From Providencia rettgeri (GTDB lineage: Bacteria > Pseudomonadota > Gammaproteobacteria > Enterobacterales > Enterobacteriaceae): a stretch of DNA of 64,000 bases. Numbering within the stretch: position 1 is the stretch's first letter; each line of letters starts with the position of its first letter. The notes beneath the pieces were generated by a model. It worked only from the letters and a program-made list of their open reading frames with translations, was not told the origin of the DNA and searched no databases. The stretch spans positions 1,364,001 to 1,428,000 of the forward strand of contig NZ_CP163512.1 in the NCBI RefSeq assembly GCF_041075285.1, in the 5' to 3' direction. Made by a program: the position numbers and the translations under genes. Shown one piece after another: positions 10,026 to 19,981 of the stretch.

Positions 10026-10772
10026 TTATTCAGGCTTATTGAGTTGTGAAAAAATTGCTGTCAATGTTGTTTGGAAATCAGCTTGTTCAATCATTCCTTT
10101 GCGAAATACGCATTTACGGTCTATGCCTTCAGATTGAATATGCAATTTAAACATAGCTCGATTTTCTTTAATGAGCGAAACATCTTTCAGTGGGACTAGG
10201 TAGGTATCCGAGAATTGGCTAGGTGTTAAAATAAGCTTATCTTGAGATATACCAATCATGGTGCGGTCTTTTAAATGTGCAGCGATATAGAAGGATAAGA
10301 TAGCAATACCGACAATCAGCGAGCCGATACTTGCACCGATAACTAGCATAATCCCCCCTAATATGATGTAAATCACACCTAATAAATTAAATCGAGATGA
10401 TTTAAATTTCAATGTGATATCTGTGGGTTGTGGAGAAAAACGGGGCAATTTTTTGTTGATCCAGTTTTCATAGCTAATGGAGTAGCCCGTGATAAACACC
10501 AATGAAAGTGGCAGAAAACAAATCGAACCCAGCACAGCAAAGGTTAAGCCGAGTTTGGGAATTTTAAATAAAATAGGTAAGCTAATGATTTGTAAGATTA
10601 AACTAATCGCCATCGGCATATATAAATAGGATAATACTGTTGCAAGTTGGCGGTCTGAATAGTCTAACGCATCTTGGTAGTCATTTAATGTGGTAGTGAT
10701 CCACCAAATACAACCTAACAAAACCAAATCTAAGATTAACCCAACCCAAACAGCGAGGCTCAATTTTTTCAT
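10026..10772 (-). CDS. Unassigned inner-membrane protein with C-terminal PH-like region
   Basis: I do not recognise this protein. From the ATG at 10772 (AAGGA 10 nt upstream) it has 248 residues; a TTG 45 bp further out is in frame but has no good ribosome site. Four or five hydrophobic segments are visible: about 3-22, 43-65, 70-95 and a long 125-165 stretch rich in Gly/Ile. The last 80 residues are polar (ISQDKLILTPSQFSDTYLVP, then alternating beta-like segments), resembling bacterial PH-type domains that follow membrane helices. It sits alone between yeaC and pncA, a place where E. coli has no such gene, so it is a lineage-specific insertion. No function is proposed. Confidence 0.75.
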   Translation of the reverse strand: MKKLSLAVWVGLILDLVLLGCIWWITTTLNDYQDALDYSDRQLATVLSYLYMPMAISLILQIISLPILFKIPKLGLTFAVLGSICFLPLSLVFITGYSISYENWINKKLPRFSPQPTDITLKFKSSRFNLLGVIYIILGGIMLVIGASIGSLIVGIAILSFYIAAHLKDRTMIGISQDKLILTPSQFSDTYLVPLKDVSLIKENRAMFKLHIQSEGIDRKCVFRKGMIEQADFQTTLTAIFSQLNKPE

Positions 10773-10845
10773 GCTTACATCATCCTTTTGTTCATAAGCT
10801 ATTAAGGGTATTATCAATTATTAATATATAGGAGAGTTAACCAGT

Positions 10846-11484
10846 TTAGCTTAACCGCTCAATATCTTCTAAAGTCACTATATTGGCACCTTGTTGCTGC
10901 ATTTCCTGGATCGCACGTTCACTATCGTTCGGTAATAAATTAACACCACGGCAACCATCAACCAGCACATCGACACGGTAGCCAAGGTTTAAGGCATCAA
11001 GCACAGTAAATTTAACGCAATAATCGGTGGCTATCCCCATGACAACCAACTGATTGATATTCTGAGCTTGTAGCCATGCATGTAAGCGTGTTTGGCTGAC
11101 TTTATCGTTATCAAAAAAAGCACTGTAACTATCGACTTGCGGGTTTTCACCTTTCGTAAACGTCTCTTGGATAGCGTGTACATTCAATTGAGGATGAAAA
11201 TTGGCTCCCTGCTGATTTTGCACGCAATGCACGGGCCACCATACTTGAGGCAACCCGTTGAGCTCACCAATATCACCAACTTGCGTGCCTGAATTTGAGG
11301 CAAAACTTAAATGATTGGCGGGATGCCAATCTTGACTCGCAATAATGGCAATCCCTTTTTGTTGGCAAACCGCGATTGCTTTATTGGCTACGGCTATAAC
11401 GTGCTCACTTTCATTCACGGCGAGAGCGCCGCCTGTACAGAAATCATTTTGCAAATCGACTAGCAATAAGGCCGTTTTCATCAT
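10846..11484 (-). CDS. pncA: Nicotinamidase
   Basis: Hydrolyses nicotinamide to nicotinate and ammonia in NAD+ salvage; it also activates pyrazinamide. The 212-residue isochorismatase-fold protein carries the expected triad regions: Asp in LLVDLQNDFC near residue 10, Lys in TKGENPQVDSY near 112, and the nucleophilic Cys in MGIATDYCVKFT. The metal site DWHPANH is intact. Two adjacent ATGs are possible; the second (11481) is better spaced from GAGGAA. It is 12 bp downstream of ansA on the same strand, the usual ansA-pncA operon. Confidence 0.96.
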   Translation of the reverse strand: MMKTALLLVDLQNDFCTGGALAVNESEHVIAVANKAIAVCQQKGIAIIASQDWHPANHLSFASNSGTQVGDIGELNGLPQVWWPVHCVQNQQGANFHPQLNVHAIQETFTKGENPQVDSYSAFFDNDKVSQTRLHAWLQAQNINQLVVMGIATDYCVKFTVLDALNLGYRVDVLVDGCRGVNLLPNDSERAIQEMQQQGANIVTLEDIERLS

Positions 11485-11496
11485 TTCCTCATCTAT

Positions 11497-12516
11497 TTAT
11501 TCATCAGCATAGCTCAATTCACCGCGTAAATTGTTTTGCATTAATTCGCGGATCAGCGCAGGTGTATAATCTTGGCTCAGTAAATAATGTAATTTACTTA
11601 ACGCCGCTTCAAAAGTCATGTCATAACCGCTGATCACGCCCGATTCGGCAAGGGCATGGCCCGTCGCGTAACCATCCATATTAACACGTCCTGAAATGCA
11701 CTGTGTCAGGTTAACAACAATGATCCCACGTTGAGTGGCTTCGCGTAGAATGCGCAGCAGTTCCGGTTGCTGAGGCGCATTCCCAATACCATAAGAACGT
11801 AAGATCAATGCCTTGACCGGTTGCTGGAGAATATTGCGAACAATATCGATAGATAACCCCGGATAGAGTGTCACAACGCCAATAGGCTGAGGGGTTATGC
11901 GATGCGTTTTAAATTCGCCTACGCCAATCGGTGCAGGGCAAGTACTAAATGTGCGAATATGAATTCCTGCTTCCATCAATGGTGAACAATTGGGTGAACT
12001 AAATGCATCGAAACCATCTGCATGGGCTTTAACCGTGCGGTTTCCTCGGAATAGTTTATTATTGAAAAATAAACCCACTTCATTAATCGGATAATTCGCG
12101 GCTAAATATAATGCATTCAATAGATTCGTCTGCCCATCAGAACGTAAGGCTTCTAATGGAATTTGTGACCCTGTCACGATTACAGGTTTCTTTAAGTTTT
12201 CAAACATAAAAGAAAGAGCCGACGCGGTGAATGCCATTGTATCGGTACCATGCAAAATCACGAAACCATCATATTGGTCATAGTGTTGCCGAATATCATC
12301 CGCAATTACTTGCCAATCTTCCGGTGTGATGTCAGATGAGTCTATTAACGGTTGGTGCTCTCGAATGGTAAATTCAGGCATTTCCGGGCGATGGAATTCA
12401 GGCATCTGCGTTAATTGTGCTTGTAAATGGCCCGAGACAGGAATGTAGCCTTGTGGGGAGTGTTGCATACCGATAGTGCCGCCAGTATAGACGACATAAA
12501 TGGATTTCTTCTGCAT
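11497..12516 (-). CDS. ansA: L-asparaginase I (cytoplasmic)
   Basis: Hydrolyses L-asparagine to aspartate and ammonia. The 339-residue protein lacks a signal peptide, which distinguishes it from periplasmic AnsB. Both asparaginase signatures are present: YTGGTIGM near residues 10-17 with the first catalytic Thr, and ILHGTDTMAFTA near 87-98 with the Thr-Asp pair. It leads the ansA-pncA operon and lies downstream of sppA behind the sppA terminator. Confidence 0.97.
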   Translation of the reverse strand: MQKKSIYVVYTGGTIGMQHSPQGYIPVSGHLQAQLTQMPEFHRPEMPEFTIREHQPLIDSSDITPEDWQVIADDIRQHYDQYDGFVILHGTDTMAFTASALSFMFENLKKPVIVTGSQIPLEALRSDGQTNLLNALYLAANYPINEVGLFFNNKLFRGNRTVKAHADGFDAFSSPNCSPLMEAGIHIRTFSTCPAPIGVGEFKTHRITPQPIGVVTLYPGLSIDIVRNILQQPVKALILRSYGIGNAPQQPELLRILREATQRGIIVVNLTQCISGRVNMDGYATGHALAESGVISGYDMTFEAALSKLHYLLSQDYTPALIRELMQNNLRGELSYADE

Positions 12517-12654
12517 TTGATTACCTAATTTATAAGTGCATAAAGAAGTGAAAATAATTATCTGAATTTTGACGTAATTACTGGTGCATTACTATCGTTA
12601 AATTGCTAATTTGCAGATTTAAATGAGGTGATTTTAGTCTATTGTGAGCGAAAT

Positions 12655-12676
12655 CCCCTCCCGTAAACGGAAGGGG
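12655..12676 (-). terminator. Probable terminator of sppA
   Basis: Inverted repeat CCCCTCCCGT / ACGGAAGGGG (one mismatch) just past the sppA stop. The minus-strand flank is only weakly T-rich (ATTT), so termination may be partial. Confidence 0.6.
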
Positions 12677-12682
12677 AGAAAA

Positions 12683-14539
12683 TTAGTTAATTTCAGCGCA
12701 GTTTAAGCAAAATGCATAACGGTTTTGTGGATCATTCATTTTTAAGAAAAATTGAGCCTGTTGACGAATATCCGTCGCCACCGCAGGGGGTAAAAATAGT
12801 TGTAGCGCATCTGGCATCGCAACTTGTACATTACTGGTTAACTCAAGTAGCAACTGATCCATAAAGGATAGCTCCGGTTTCATCCAGTTTAACTGCACAT
12901 CAGATAGTTTAGCCAATTCTGCGGCTTTATCCACAGCATCATCAAAATCACCAAGCTGGTCGACAAGGCCATTTTTTAGTGCATCCTGGCCGATCCAAAC
13001 ACGACCCTGGGCAATTTTATCGATTTGTTCAGGGGTTTTGTTCCGTGATTTTGCCACAAGATTAATAAAGGTGTCATAGCCGTTTTCAATCGTGATTTGC
13101 ATCATATCGGCAAATTGTGGGTTAATCCCTTTGGTGATGGAAATATCTGCAAGTGGGGAGGTGGCTACACCGTCAGTGTACACCCCAATTGAATCTAACG
13201 ATTTTTCAAACGTATTGATCACACCAAAAATACCAATGGAACCCGTAAGTGTGTTCGGGCTCGCAATGATATAGTCCGCCGGTGTTGAAACCCAGTAACC
13301 TCCTGACGCTGCCATTCCTCCCATCGAAACAACAACGGGCTTACCTGCGGCATGGGCTGAGGCTAATTCACTGCGGATCAGGTCAGACGCACTGACGCTA
13401 CCCCCAGGGCTATTCACACGTAACACTATGGCTTTGATGTTATCATCGAGGCGCGCATCGCGTATTTGTGAGGCAATAGTGTCACCTCCAGCAATGCCCG
13501 GCGTTTGAGGACCATCCATAATAGCGCCTTGCACCACGATCACCGCGATGTTACCACCTTGGTTTGCCGTAGTGTCTGCGATCTTCGCAGAGTAATCATA
13601 GATACTAATATTATTGAATTGTTTGGCCTCTTTATTCCAACCAAAGTGCTTACTGAGAATATCTTCAACTTGCTGGTTGGTATAAATTTTATCCACTAAT
13701 TTTTGCTTTAATGCATATTGCGCACTATCCCCCTTCACGGCGCGTAATTGGCTAATAATCGCCTCAGCGCCAGGGAAAATTTGTGCTGTGGTCATTTTAC
13801 GGTTGGTCGCTAAAGCCTCCAAATAGTTATTCCACAACGCATTTAACCATTGTTGGTTAGCGATACGTGCTTCAGGGGACATATCATCACGCATCATGGG
13901 CTCAACGGCGGATTTATATGTGCCAACGCGGAAAATATGACTACTAATTTTCAGTTTTTCTAACAGCGACTTATAGTAAATACTGTTTGTTGCAAAACCA
14001 TTTAAGCCAACTGAACCTTGCGGGGTGAGATAAATATCATCTGCAAAGCTGGCAAGATAATATTGGGGTTGGGTAAAATGGCTGCCTACGGCGTAGACTT
14101 GCTTGCCTTTGCGCTTAAATTGCGCAATGGCTTTACCGATATAAGCGAGGGACGGTTGATCTGCACTGACCAAGTTATCAAGGCGTAAAACCATACCTGT
14201 AATACGGTCATCATCCGCAGCAGTACGAATGGTATCAACAATATCGAATAGCGAGTTTTCTTGCATACGGTTATTTGACGTACCTAATAACTCGCGGCTC
14301 ATGCGCCCAAATGGGTCGGGTGCAGAAACTTGGTCAACCACCACACCTTGCAAATCCACATACAACGCACCATAGTAGTTTTTCTCAGGCTCAGATCCTG
14401 ATTGATAAAGGGCAAAAGAGCCAATAACAATTAAGATCAGCACAAGGAAAATCGCGTTAAAAACGAATTCCCGAATAAAGTTAAGTGCCTTCCAACTGAT
14501 TTTAAAGATGGTGGCGAGGATGTCCCATATTTGACGCAT
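12683..14539 (-). CDS. sppA: Signal peptide peptidase SppA (protease IV)
   Basis: Inner-membrane serine protease that degrades cleaved signal peptides. Its 618 residues equal E. coli SppA. A membrane anchor lies at about 25-50 (FVFNAIFLVLILIVIGSFAL). Two tandem peptidase S49 halves follow: the catalytic lysine region FRVGTYKSAVEPMMRD in the first and the nucleophilic serine in MGGMAASGGYWVSTPAD near 410 in the second. The Lys/Ser dyad is intact. It is divergent from ydjA, as in E. coli. Confidence 0.97.
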   Translation of the reverse strand: MRQIWDILATIFKISWKALNFIREFVFNAIFLVLILIVIGSFALYQSGSEPEKNYYGALYVDLQGVVVDQVSAPDPFGRMSRELLGTSNNRMQENSLFDIVDTIRTAADDDRITGMVLRLDNLVSADQPSLAYIGKAIAQFKRKGKQVYAVGSHFTQPQYYLASFADDIYLTPQGSVGLNGFATNSIYYKSLLEKLKISSHIFRVGTYKSAVEPMMRDDMSPEARIANQQWLNALWNNYLEALATNRKMTTAQIFPGAEAIISQLRAVKGDSAQYALKQKLVDKIYTNQQVEDILSKHFGWNKEAKQFNNISIYDYSAKIADTTANQGGNIAVIVVQGAIMDGPQTPGIAGGDTIASQIRDARLDDNIKAIVLRVNSPGGSVSASDLIRSELASAHAAGKPVVVSMGGMAASGGYWVSTPADYIIASPNTLTGSIGIFGVINTFEKSLDSIGVYTDGVATSPLADISITKGINPQFADMMQITIENGYDTFINLVAKSRNKTPEQIDKIAQGRVWIGQDALKNGLVDQLGDFDDAVDKAAELAKLSDVQLNWMKPELSFMDQLLLELTSNVQVAMPDALQLFLPPAVATDIRQQAQFFLKMNDPQNRYAFCLNCAEIN

Positions 14540-14946
14540 TTTTTCTCCTATCCGGCATATTTTGCACTACAGGTTGGTCGCACGCATTCGCCCTAATCAC
14601 AAACGGGTGTCTGTGGATAGGGACCAAACGCTTACTGCCTACTTGTCGCACAAGCTATATTGGATACAGCTTTCAATTATATTCGTTAACAATACAGTTC
14701 GTTGCTAATGGATCATTGTTTATACATAACAAATCGGTTATGCGTGATATACACTGTTACAGTGATATTTTTCACTGACGACAAATGATATAATTCAATG
14801 AATTAATGATCTAATTAATTCAACCCGCATTAATCGTTTAGCTTAGCCATTGTTTACCAATAAGCTTACTATAACAATAGGTTGTGTGGGTATAATTACC
14901 TGATTGAATGATTATCAAATCAGTCTACTCTTAATCGGAGACAAAT
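14540..14946. other. sppA-ydjA divergent intergenic region
   Basis: No gene. It contains a perfect inverted repeat CACTG-TTA-CAGTG at 14752-14764, with another CACTG 9 bp later, which may be a regulator site. A good -10 hexamer TATAAT at 14891-14896 is suitable for ydjA. Confidence 0.45.
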
Positions 14947-15498
14947 ATGGATGCTTTAACCCTTTTGTTGAACCGTCGTTCAGCTTCTCGCCTCACCACG
15001 CCAGCGCCAGAAGGTGAAGCGCTTGATAATATCCTCGTCGCGGGTATGAGAGCACCAGACCACGGTGCGCTGCGACCATGGCATTTTGTTATTATGCAAG
15101 ATGAGGGGCTTAAACGTTTTAGTCAATTGCTTGAAAAAGCAGCAATTGAAGGCAAGTTGGGGGCAGAAGTGGAAGAAAAAGCACGTAATGCTCCTTTTCG
15201 CGCACCATTAATTATTACGGTGATCGCGAAAATGAAAGATCATCCAAAAGTACCACAATGGGAGCAGTTGGTTGCCGCAAGCTGTACTGTTCAAGCAATG
15301 CAAATGGCTGCGGTAGCTCAAGGCTTTGGGGGAATTTGGCGCTCAGGTTCATGGACGGAAGATGCGGTTGTGCGTGCAGGGTTAGGTTGTGGTGAAAATG
15401 ACCGTATTGTCGGTTTCCTTTACTTAGGCACTCCTGAACTAAAAGCACCAACTAAAGTTCAACGTCCTGATATGGATGGCTTTATCACGCATTTTTAA
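14947..15498 (+). CDS. ydjA: Nitroreductase family protein YdjA
   Basis: Small FMN-dependent nitroreductase-fold oxidoreductase, 183 residues as in E. coli; its physiological substrate is unknown. Recognisable elements are [20 protein letters not shown] at the N-terminus (flavin phosphate contacts), [13 protein letters not shown] near 36-48, and [12 protein letters not shown] near 118-129. It is immediately upstream of selD (10 bp) in an arrangement conserved in enterics, so the two are probably co-transcribed. Confidence 0.93.
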   Translation: MDALTLLLNRRSASRLTTPAPEGEALDNILVAGMRAPDHGALRPWHFVIMQDEGLKRFSQLLEKAAIEGKLGAEVEEKARNAPFRAPLIITVIAKMKDHPKVPQWEQLVAASCTVQAMQMAAVAQGFGGIWRSGSWTEDAVVRAGLGCGENDRIVGFLYLGTPELKAPTKVQRPDMDGFITHF

Positions 15499-15508
15499 GA
15501 GAAAAATA

Positions 15509-16552
15509 ATGACTGAGAAAATTAGATTAACCCAATACAGTCACGGTGCAGGTTGTGGCTGTAAAATTGCCCCAAAAGTACTAGAACAAATTTTACACAC
15601 AGAACAAGCTAAATTTCATGATCCTCATTTGTTAGTTGGTAATGAAACCAAGGATGATGCTGCGGTTTATGATTTAGGTAATGGTATTGGGATCATCAGT
15701 ACCACTGACTTTTTTATGCCAATTGTAGACTCCCCATTCGATTTTGGGCGTATTGCAGCAACCAATGCCATCAGCGATATCTTCGCGATGGGGGGGAAGC
15801 CAATTATGGCTATTGCTATTTTAGGATGGCCGATCGCCAAATTACCACCAGAGATTGCGCGTGAGGTTATTGAAGGTGGGCGTGCAGCTTGTGCGGATGC
15901 CGGGATCTCCCTTGCGGGGGGGCACTCTATTGATGCCCCTGAGCCAATTTTTGGTTTGGCAGTGACTGGGGTGGTTAACACTGAGTATGTGAAGAAAAAC
16001 AGTGCAGCAACAGCTGATTGCGAACTGTTTTTAACAAAACCGCTTGGTATTGGCGTATTAACAACAGCCGAGAAAAAAGGCTTACTCAAAGCGGAGCACC
16101 AACACCTTGCCGCTGAAACCATGTGTCAGTTAAATAAACTCGGCGCGGTTATTGCACCCATCGAAGGTGTTATGGCGATGACAGATGTCACAGGCTTTGG
16201 TTTACTTGGTCATTTAAGCGAGATATGTGAAGGGTCGGGTGTCCGTGCTCAGGTTTCTTTTGGCAAAGTCCCGAAATTAGCGGATGTTGAAAAATATATC
16301 GCGGCGGGCTGTGTGCCAGGGGGGACATCACGTAACTTTGACAGTTATGGTCATCTGATAGGGCCTATGAGTGATATGCAGTGCCAGCTATTGTGTGATC
16401 CGCAGACCTCTGGGGGGTTACTTATCGCAGTAAAACCAACAGAAGTTGCTAAAATTAAAGAGATTGCACAGCAGCAAGGTGTTTTGTTACAGTCTATCGG
16501 AAAATTACTCCCCCATCAGGACAATGTCCCATTAGTTGAAGTGATAGATTAA
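15509..16552 (+). CDS. selD: Selenide, water dikinase (selenophosphate synthetase)
   Basis: Makes selenophosphate from selenide and ATP for selenocysteine and selenouridine synthesis. From the ATG at 15509 the product has 347 residues, the usual length; an upstream in-frame start inside ydjA would add 11 unrelated residues. The active-site loop SHGAGCGCK has Cys (not Sec) at residue 16 and Lys at 19, equivalent to E. coli C17/K20. Glycine-rich nucleotide-binding stretches and [11 protein letters not shown] are present. It is followed 3 bp later by topB. Confidence 0.96.
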   Translation: MTEKIRLTQYSHGAGCGCKIAPKVLEQILHTEQAKFHDPHLLVGNETKDDAAVYDLGNGIGIISTTDFFMPIVDSPFDFGRIAATNAISDIFAMGGKPIMAIAILGWPIAKLPPEIAREVIEGGRAACADAGISLAGGHSIDAPEPIFGLAVTGVVNTEYVKKNSAATADCELFLTKPLGIGVLTTAEKKGLLKAEHQHLAAETMCQLNKLGAVIAPIEGVMAMTDVTGFGLLGHLSEICEGSGVRAQVSFGKVPKLADVEKYIAAGCVPGGTSRNFDSYGHLIGPMSDMQCQLLCDPQTSGGLLIAVKPTEVAKIKEIAQQQGVLLQSIGKLLPHQDNVPLVEVID

Positions 16553-16555
16553 TTC

Positions 16556-18481
16556 ATGCGTTTGTTTATTGCGGAAAAACCGAGTCTCGCTAGGGCGATT
16601 GCCGATGTATTGCCAAAACCTCATCAGCGAGGGGATGGCTTTATTAAATGTGGTGATGGTCAAACGGTCACATGGTGCATAGGTCACCTTCTTGAACAGG
16701 CTGAGCCCGATGCTTATGAGCCTCGCTATGCGCGTTGGAATTTACAAGACTTGCCAATTATCCCTGAAAAATGGCAGTTAAAACCACGCCCCGCAGTTAC
16801 CAAACAACTGAAAACAATCGAAACATTGCTCAAACAAGCAACGGTTGTGATCCATGCAGGAGACCCTGATAGAGAAGGACAGTTGCTGGTGGACGAAGTG
16901 CTCGATTTTCTAAAACTCGATGCTGAAAAACGCAAAACGGTTAAACGTTGTTTGATCAATGATCTTAATCCTCAAGCGGTGGAGCGTGCTATCGAACGGC
17001 TAAGGGAAAACCGTGAGTTTATCCCGCTGTGCGTTTCCGCCCTTGCTAGAGCAAGAGCAGATTGGTTGTACGGTATCAATATGACTCGTGCTTACACATT
17101 GCTTGGGCAGCGTGCGGGTTATCAAGGGGTGCTTTCTGTTGGTCGTGTACAAACCCCAGTTTTAGGGCTTGTCGTTAGGCGTGATGAAGAGATCGAGCAC
17201 TTTGTACCAAAGGATTATTTTGAAGTAAAAGCACATATTGTAACGCCAAAAGATGAACGTTTTGTTGCGACTTGGCAACCGAGCGAGTCTTGTATTGATT
17301 TTCAAGACGAAGAAGGGCGCTTATTTCATCGGCCGTTGGCTGAGCATGTGGTTTCGCGTATTGAAGGTAAACCCGCGATTGTCACTATGTATCAAGATAA
17401 GCGCGAGTCTGAAGTTGCGCCGTTGCCTTTTTCGTTATCTGCATTACAGATTGAAGCCGCTAAAAAGTATGCGTTAAGTGCACAAGAAGTTTTGGATATT
17501 TGCCAGCGCTTATATGAAACCCACAAATTGATCACGTACCCGCGTTCGGATAGCCGTTATTTACCTGATGAGCACTTTGCGGGGCGTCACAGTGTATTGA
17601 ATGCGATTGCTGTTCATCAGCCCGATTTAACCGAGTTTGAATTATCGGAATTAGATAAAAAAAATCGCTGCTGGGATGATAAAAAAGTGGATGCGCACCA
17701 TGCGATAATTCCTACGGCGAAAGCAACAGCAGTAAAATTAACGGAAAATGAAAGCAATATTTACCAATTAATTGCCCGTCAATATATTATCCAATTTATG
17801 TCTGATGCGGTGTTTCGTAAATGCACAATTGAGTTGGAAATCGAAAAAGGCAAATTTATTGCTAAAGCTCGATTCCTCGCTGAAGCTGGCTGGCGAGTTG
17901 TTTTAGGTGGTAAAGAACGAGACGCCGAAAATGATGGCATGCCGTTGCCTGTGGTGAGCAAAGATGATGAGCTTTTGTGTGAAAAAGGGGAGGTGGTTGA
18001 AAGGCAAACTCAGCCACCGAGGCCTTTTACTGACGCGACTTTGTTATCTGCCATGACAGGTATTGCGCGATTTGTACAAGATAAAGCATTAAAAAAAGTA
18101 TTGCGAGAAACTGACGGCCTTGGCACAGAGGCGACTCGAGCAGGTATTATTGATTTATTATTTAAGCGCCAATTTCTGTATAAAAAAGGGCGTTATATCC
18201 ATTCATCACCAGCGGGCAGAGCGCTAATACATGTATTACCTGATATGGCCACGCTGCCGGATATGACCGCCCATTGGGAGTCGGTATTAACCCAAATCAG
18301 TGAAAAACAATCCCGTTATGATGATTTTATGCAGCCATTAAGTGAAACATTGATACAGCTTATTCATCATGCACGTCAGTTTACCAATCTACGCGCTTTT
18401 AGAGAGTTACCCCCTCCGCCGAGTAAGAGTGGTAAGAAACCAACAAAAACAACTAAGAAGAGCAAAAGCAACGAGGAGTAA
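16556..18481 (+). CDS. topB: DNA topoisomerase III
   Basis: Type IA topoisomerase that decatenates replication intermediates. The 641 residues (E. coli 653) carry the TOPRIM acidic set with E7 (IAEKPS) and D103-x-D105-x-E107 (GDPDREG), and the nucleophilic tyrosine Y328 in [12 protein letters not shown]. The C-terminal tail is lysine-rich ([14 protein letters not shown]), suited to DNA contact. It starts 3 bp after selD, so it is translationally close-coupled. Downstream lies a terminator region altered by a mobile-element scar. Confidence 0.97.
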   Translation: MRLFIAEKPSLARAIADVLPKPHQRGDGFIKCGDGQTVTWCIGHLLEQAEPDAYEPRYARWNLQDLPIIPEKWQLKPRPAVTKQLKTIETLLKQATVVIHAGDPDREGQLLVDEVLDFLKLDAEKRKTVKRCLINDLNPQAVERAIERLRENREFIPLCVSALARARADWLYGINMTRAYTLLGQRAGYQGVLSVGRVQTPVLGLVVRRDEEIEHFVPKDYFEVKAHIVTPKDERFVATWQPSESCIDFQDEEGRLFHRPLAEHVVSRIEGKPAIVTMYQDKRESEVAPLPFSLSALQIEAAKKYALSAQEVLDICQRLYETHKLITYPRSDSRYLPDEHFAGRHSVLNAIAVHQPDLTEFELSELDKKNRCWDDKKVDAHHAIIPTAKATAVKLTENESNIYQLIARQYIIQFMSDAVFRKCTIELEIEKGKFIAKARFLAEAGWRVVLGGKERDAENDGMPLPVVSKDDELLCEKGEVVERQTQPPRPFTDATLLSAMTGIARFVQDKALKKVLRETDGLGTEATRAGIIDLLFKRQFLYKKGRYIHSSPAGRALIHVLPDMATLPDMTAHWESVLTQISEKQSRYDDFMQPLSETLIQLIHHARQFTNLRAFRELPPPPSKSGKKPTKTTKKSKSNEE

Positions 18482-18485
18482 TGAT

Positions 18486-18507
18486 AAAAAGGCGCTCAAT
18501 TGAGCGC
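18486..18507 (-). terminator. Hairpin serving as xthA-side terminator
   Basis: Palindrome GCGCTCAATTGAGCGC (18492-18507). On the minus strand it is followed by CC then TTTTT, so it terminates leftward transcription from xthA. It shares the core GCTCAATTGAGC with the hairpin at 18650. Confidence 0.7.
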
Positions 18508-18509
18508 TT

Positions 18510-18652
18510 CAGACTGCTGACAAACATAACATGTTTGGCGGCAGGTTGGATAGGTTTTGAAAATAAACAAGGAAAATCAATACATTGATTTTCGCCTGAT
18601 AACACAAAGTGGGAAAAACCACGCTTTTTCCCGCTTTGTCAACAACCTCAGG
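18510..18652 (-). mobile_element. Insertion-sequence remnant between topB and xthA
   Basis: Bases 18510-18566 are the exact reverse complement of 63645-63701 (57 bp), the right end of the deleted transposase element near aphA, including its terminal repeat CAGACTGCTGACAAA. The rest (18567-18652) holds a 9-bp hairpin (18572-18593) and a long palindrome ending in TTTGTCAACAACC, which resembles a degenerate other end. No coding remains. It starts 2 bp after the hairpin at 18492-18507. Confidence 0.7.
18592..18647. repeat. Palindromic repeat, copy A (homologous to 62341-62397)
   Basis: A 36-bp near-perfect palindrome (18604-18639; arms ACAAAG-GGGAAAAA and TTTTTCCC-CTTTGT). It is shared, with its flanks TCGCCT and GTCAACA, with a second copy just after rluB. 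Both copies sit against a terminator hairpin. Confidence 0.75.
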
Positions 18653-18674
18653 TGCTCAATTGAGCACCTTTTTA
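18650..18674 (+). terminator. Terminator of topB
   Basis: Perfect 20-bp palindrome AGGTGCTCAATTGAGCACCT followed by TTTTT on the plus strand. It is nearly a duplicate of the hairpin at 18492-18507 on the other side of the mobile remnant. Confidence 0.85.
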
Positions 18675-18681
18675 TCAACCA

Positions 18682-19494
18682 TTATTTGCTTAAATCAAAT
18701 TCAGACCACACAGGGGCATGATCAGAAGGTTTTTCCATGCCACGGATCTCATAGTCAATCCCGGTTGCAATACAGCGCTCAGCGAGTTTATTAGAAGCTA
18801 ATAGTAAATCAATGCGTAAGCCTCGGTTATCATCGAAACCTTTCGAACGGTAATCAAACCATGAATAGCAATCATCAACATCAGGATTTTTCGCGCGGTA
18901 TGTATCGACTAAGCCCCAGTCGAGAAGGGTATTGAGCCATTCACGTTCTTCAGGTAAAAATGAACATTTTCCCGTTTTTAACCAACGTTGGCGATTAACA
19001 TCACCAATGCCAATATCCAAGTCTGTCGGGCTGATATTCATATCTCCCATAATTAATAATTGGGAGTCCGCAGTTTGTGTAGAGGTCACATAGTTTTGTA
19101 AGTCACGATAGAACTTCGCTTTCGCGGGAAATTTTGTTGGGTGGTCGCGGCTTTCACCTTGTGGGAAATAACCATTAACGACCGTGAGCAGGCCCCGTTC
19201 CGTTTGAATATCCGCCATAATAATTCGGCGCTGAGCGTCTTCATCATCTGTCGGGAAACCTTTACGGACAGCAATAGGCTCGTTTTTTGTTAGCAGGGCA
19301 ACACCGTAATGGGCTTTTTGACCGTGATAAAAAACATGATAACCGAGTTTGCTCACCTCATCATAAGGAAACATATCATCATGAACTTTGGTTTCTTGTA
19401 AGCCGATGACTTCTGGTTGATGTTTCTCGACAATAGCGGCGAGTTGGTGCGGGCGAGCACGAAGACCATTAATGTTAAACGATATGAATTTCAT
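18682..19494 (-). CDS. xthA: Exonuclease III
   Basis: AP endonuclease and 3'-5' exonuclease for base-excision repair. The 270-residue protein (E. coli 268) has the EEP-fold signature [13 protein letters not shown] at the N-terminus, catalytic Glu in [10 protein letters not shown] near 34, [20 protein letters not shown] near 109-128, [10 protein letters not shown] near 150 and the C-terminal SDHAPVW with the catalytic Asp-His. It is convergent with topB across the scarred terminator region. Confidence 0.97.
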   Translation of the reverse strand: MKFISFNINGLRARPHQLAAIVEKHQPEVIGLQETKVHDDMFPYDEVSKLGYHVFYHGQKAHYGVALLTKNEPIAVRKGFPTDDEDAQRRIIMADIQTERGLLTVVNGYFPQGESRDHPTKFPAKAKFYRDLQNYVTSTQTADSQLLIMGDMNISPTDLDIGIGDVNRQRWLKTGKCSFLPEEREWLNTLLDWGLVDTYRAKNPDVDDCYSWFDYRSKGFDDNRGLRIDLLLASNKLAERCIATGIDYEIRGMEKPSDHAPVWSEFDLSK

Positions 19495-19981
19495 GGATTT
19501 TTTATCACCTATTTTTAGTATTCTTACTGTTAATTCTAACAGATGGAATCGGTACTGTAACCCATCGGATGTAAATGATAGATTAGTCCCTATTAAAAAT
19601 AAATAAAGGAATATTTAATTACTTATAATTTATTAGCAGTGTTTAAATTATCTGTAATATAGCGTTATGATTTATGATTGAAAAATTTGTTTGTCAATTA
19701 AAATAACCGCTGTTAATTTCATTTAAAGTCAATTGGTTATTTTTATTTTAATGTGATTTAATAATGGTGGAATAAAAAATAATCAAAATAAACAGTATAA
19801 TATATTGCTTTGCTATGTTGGAAATTATAAAAATACTTTTATGAAATATTGTTACTTATTCAATAAAAAATTGGATTTTATTTTTTATTGAATAATTTTA
19901 GTTATGGGCTAATCAATATATTATCTTATAGATAATAATTTTGTTGATTAACATATTAATAAATGGAATGGGGTCATAGAT
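19495..19981. other. Very AT-rich xthA-lysR intergenic region
   Basis: 487 bp with long A/T runs and no convincing open frame, RNA gene or repeat. It presumably contains the promoter of the downstream regulator and that of xthA. Composition is clearly more AT-rich than the flanking core genes. Confidence 0.5.

Noticed and set aside
15545..15575. Selenocysteine codon in selD
   Set aside because: The active-site residue is encoded by TGT (Cys); no in-frame TGA occurs.
15667..16122. 151-codon minus-strand open frame
   Set aside because: It is antisense to selD, whose catalytic motif and full length are intact; no family features are seen in the antisense product.
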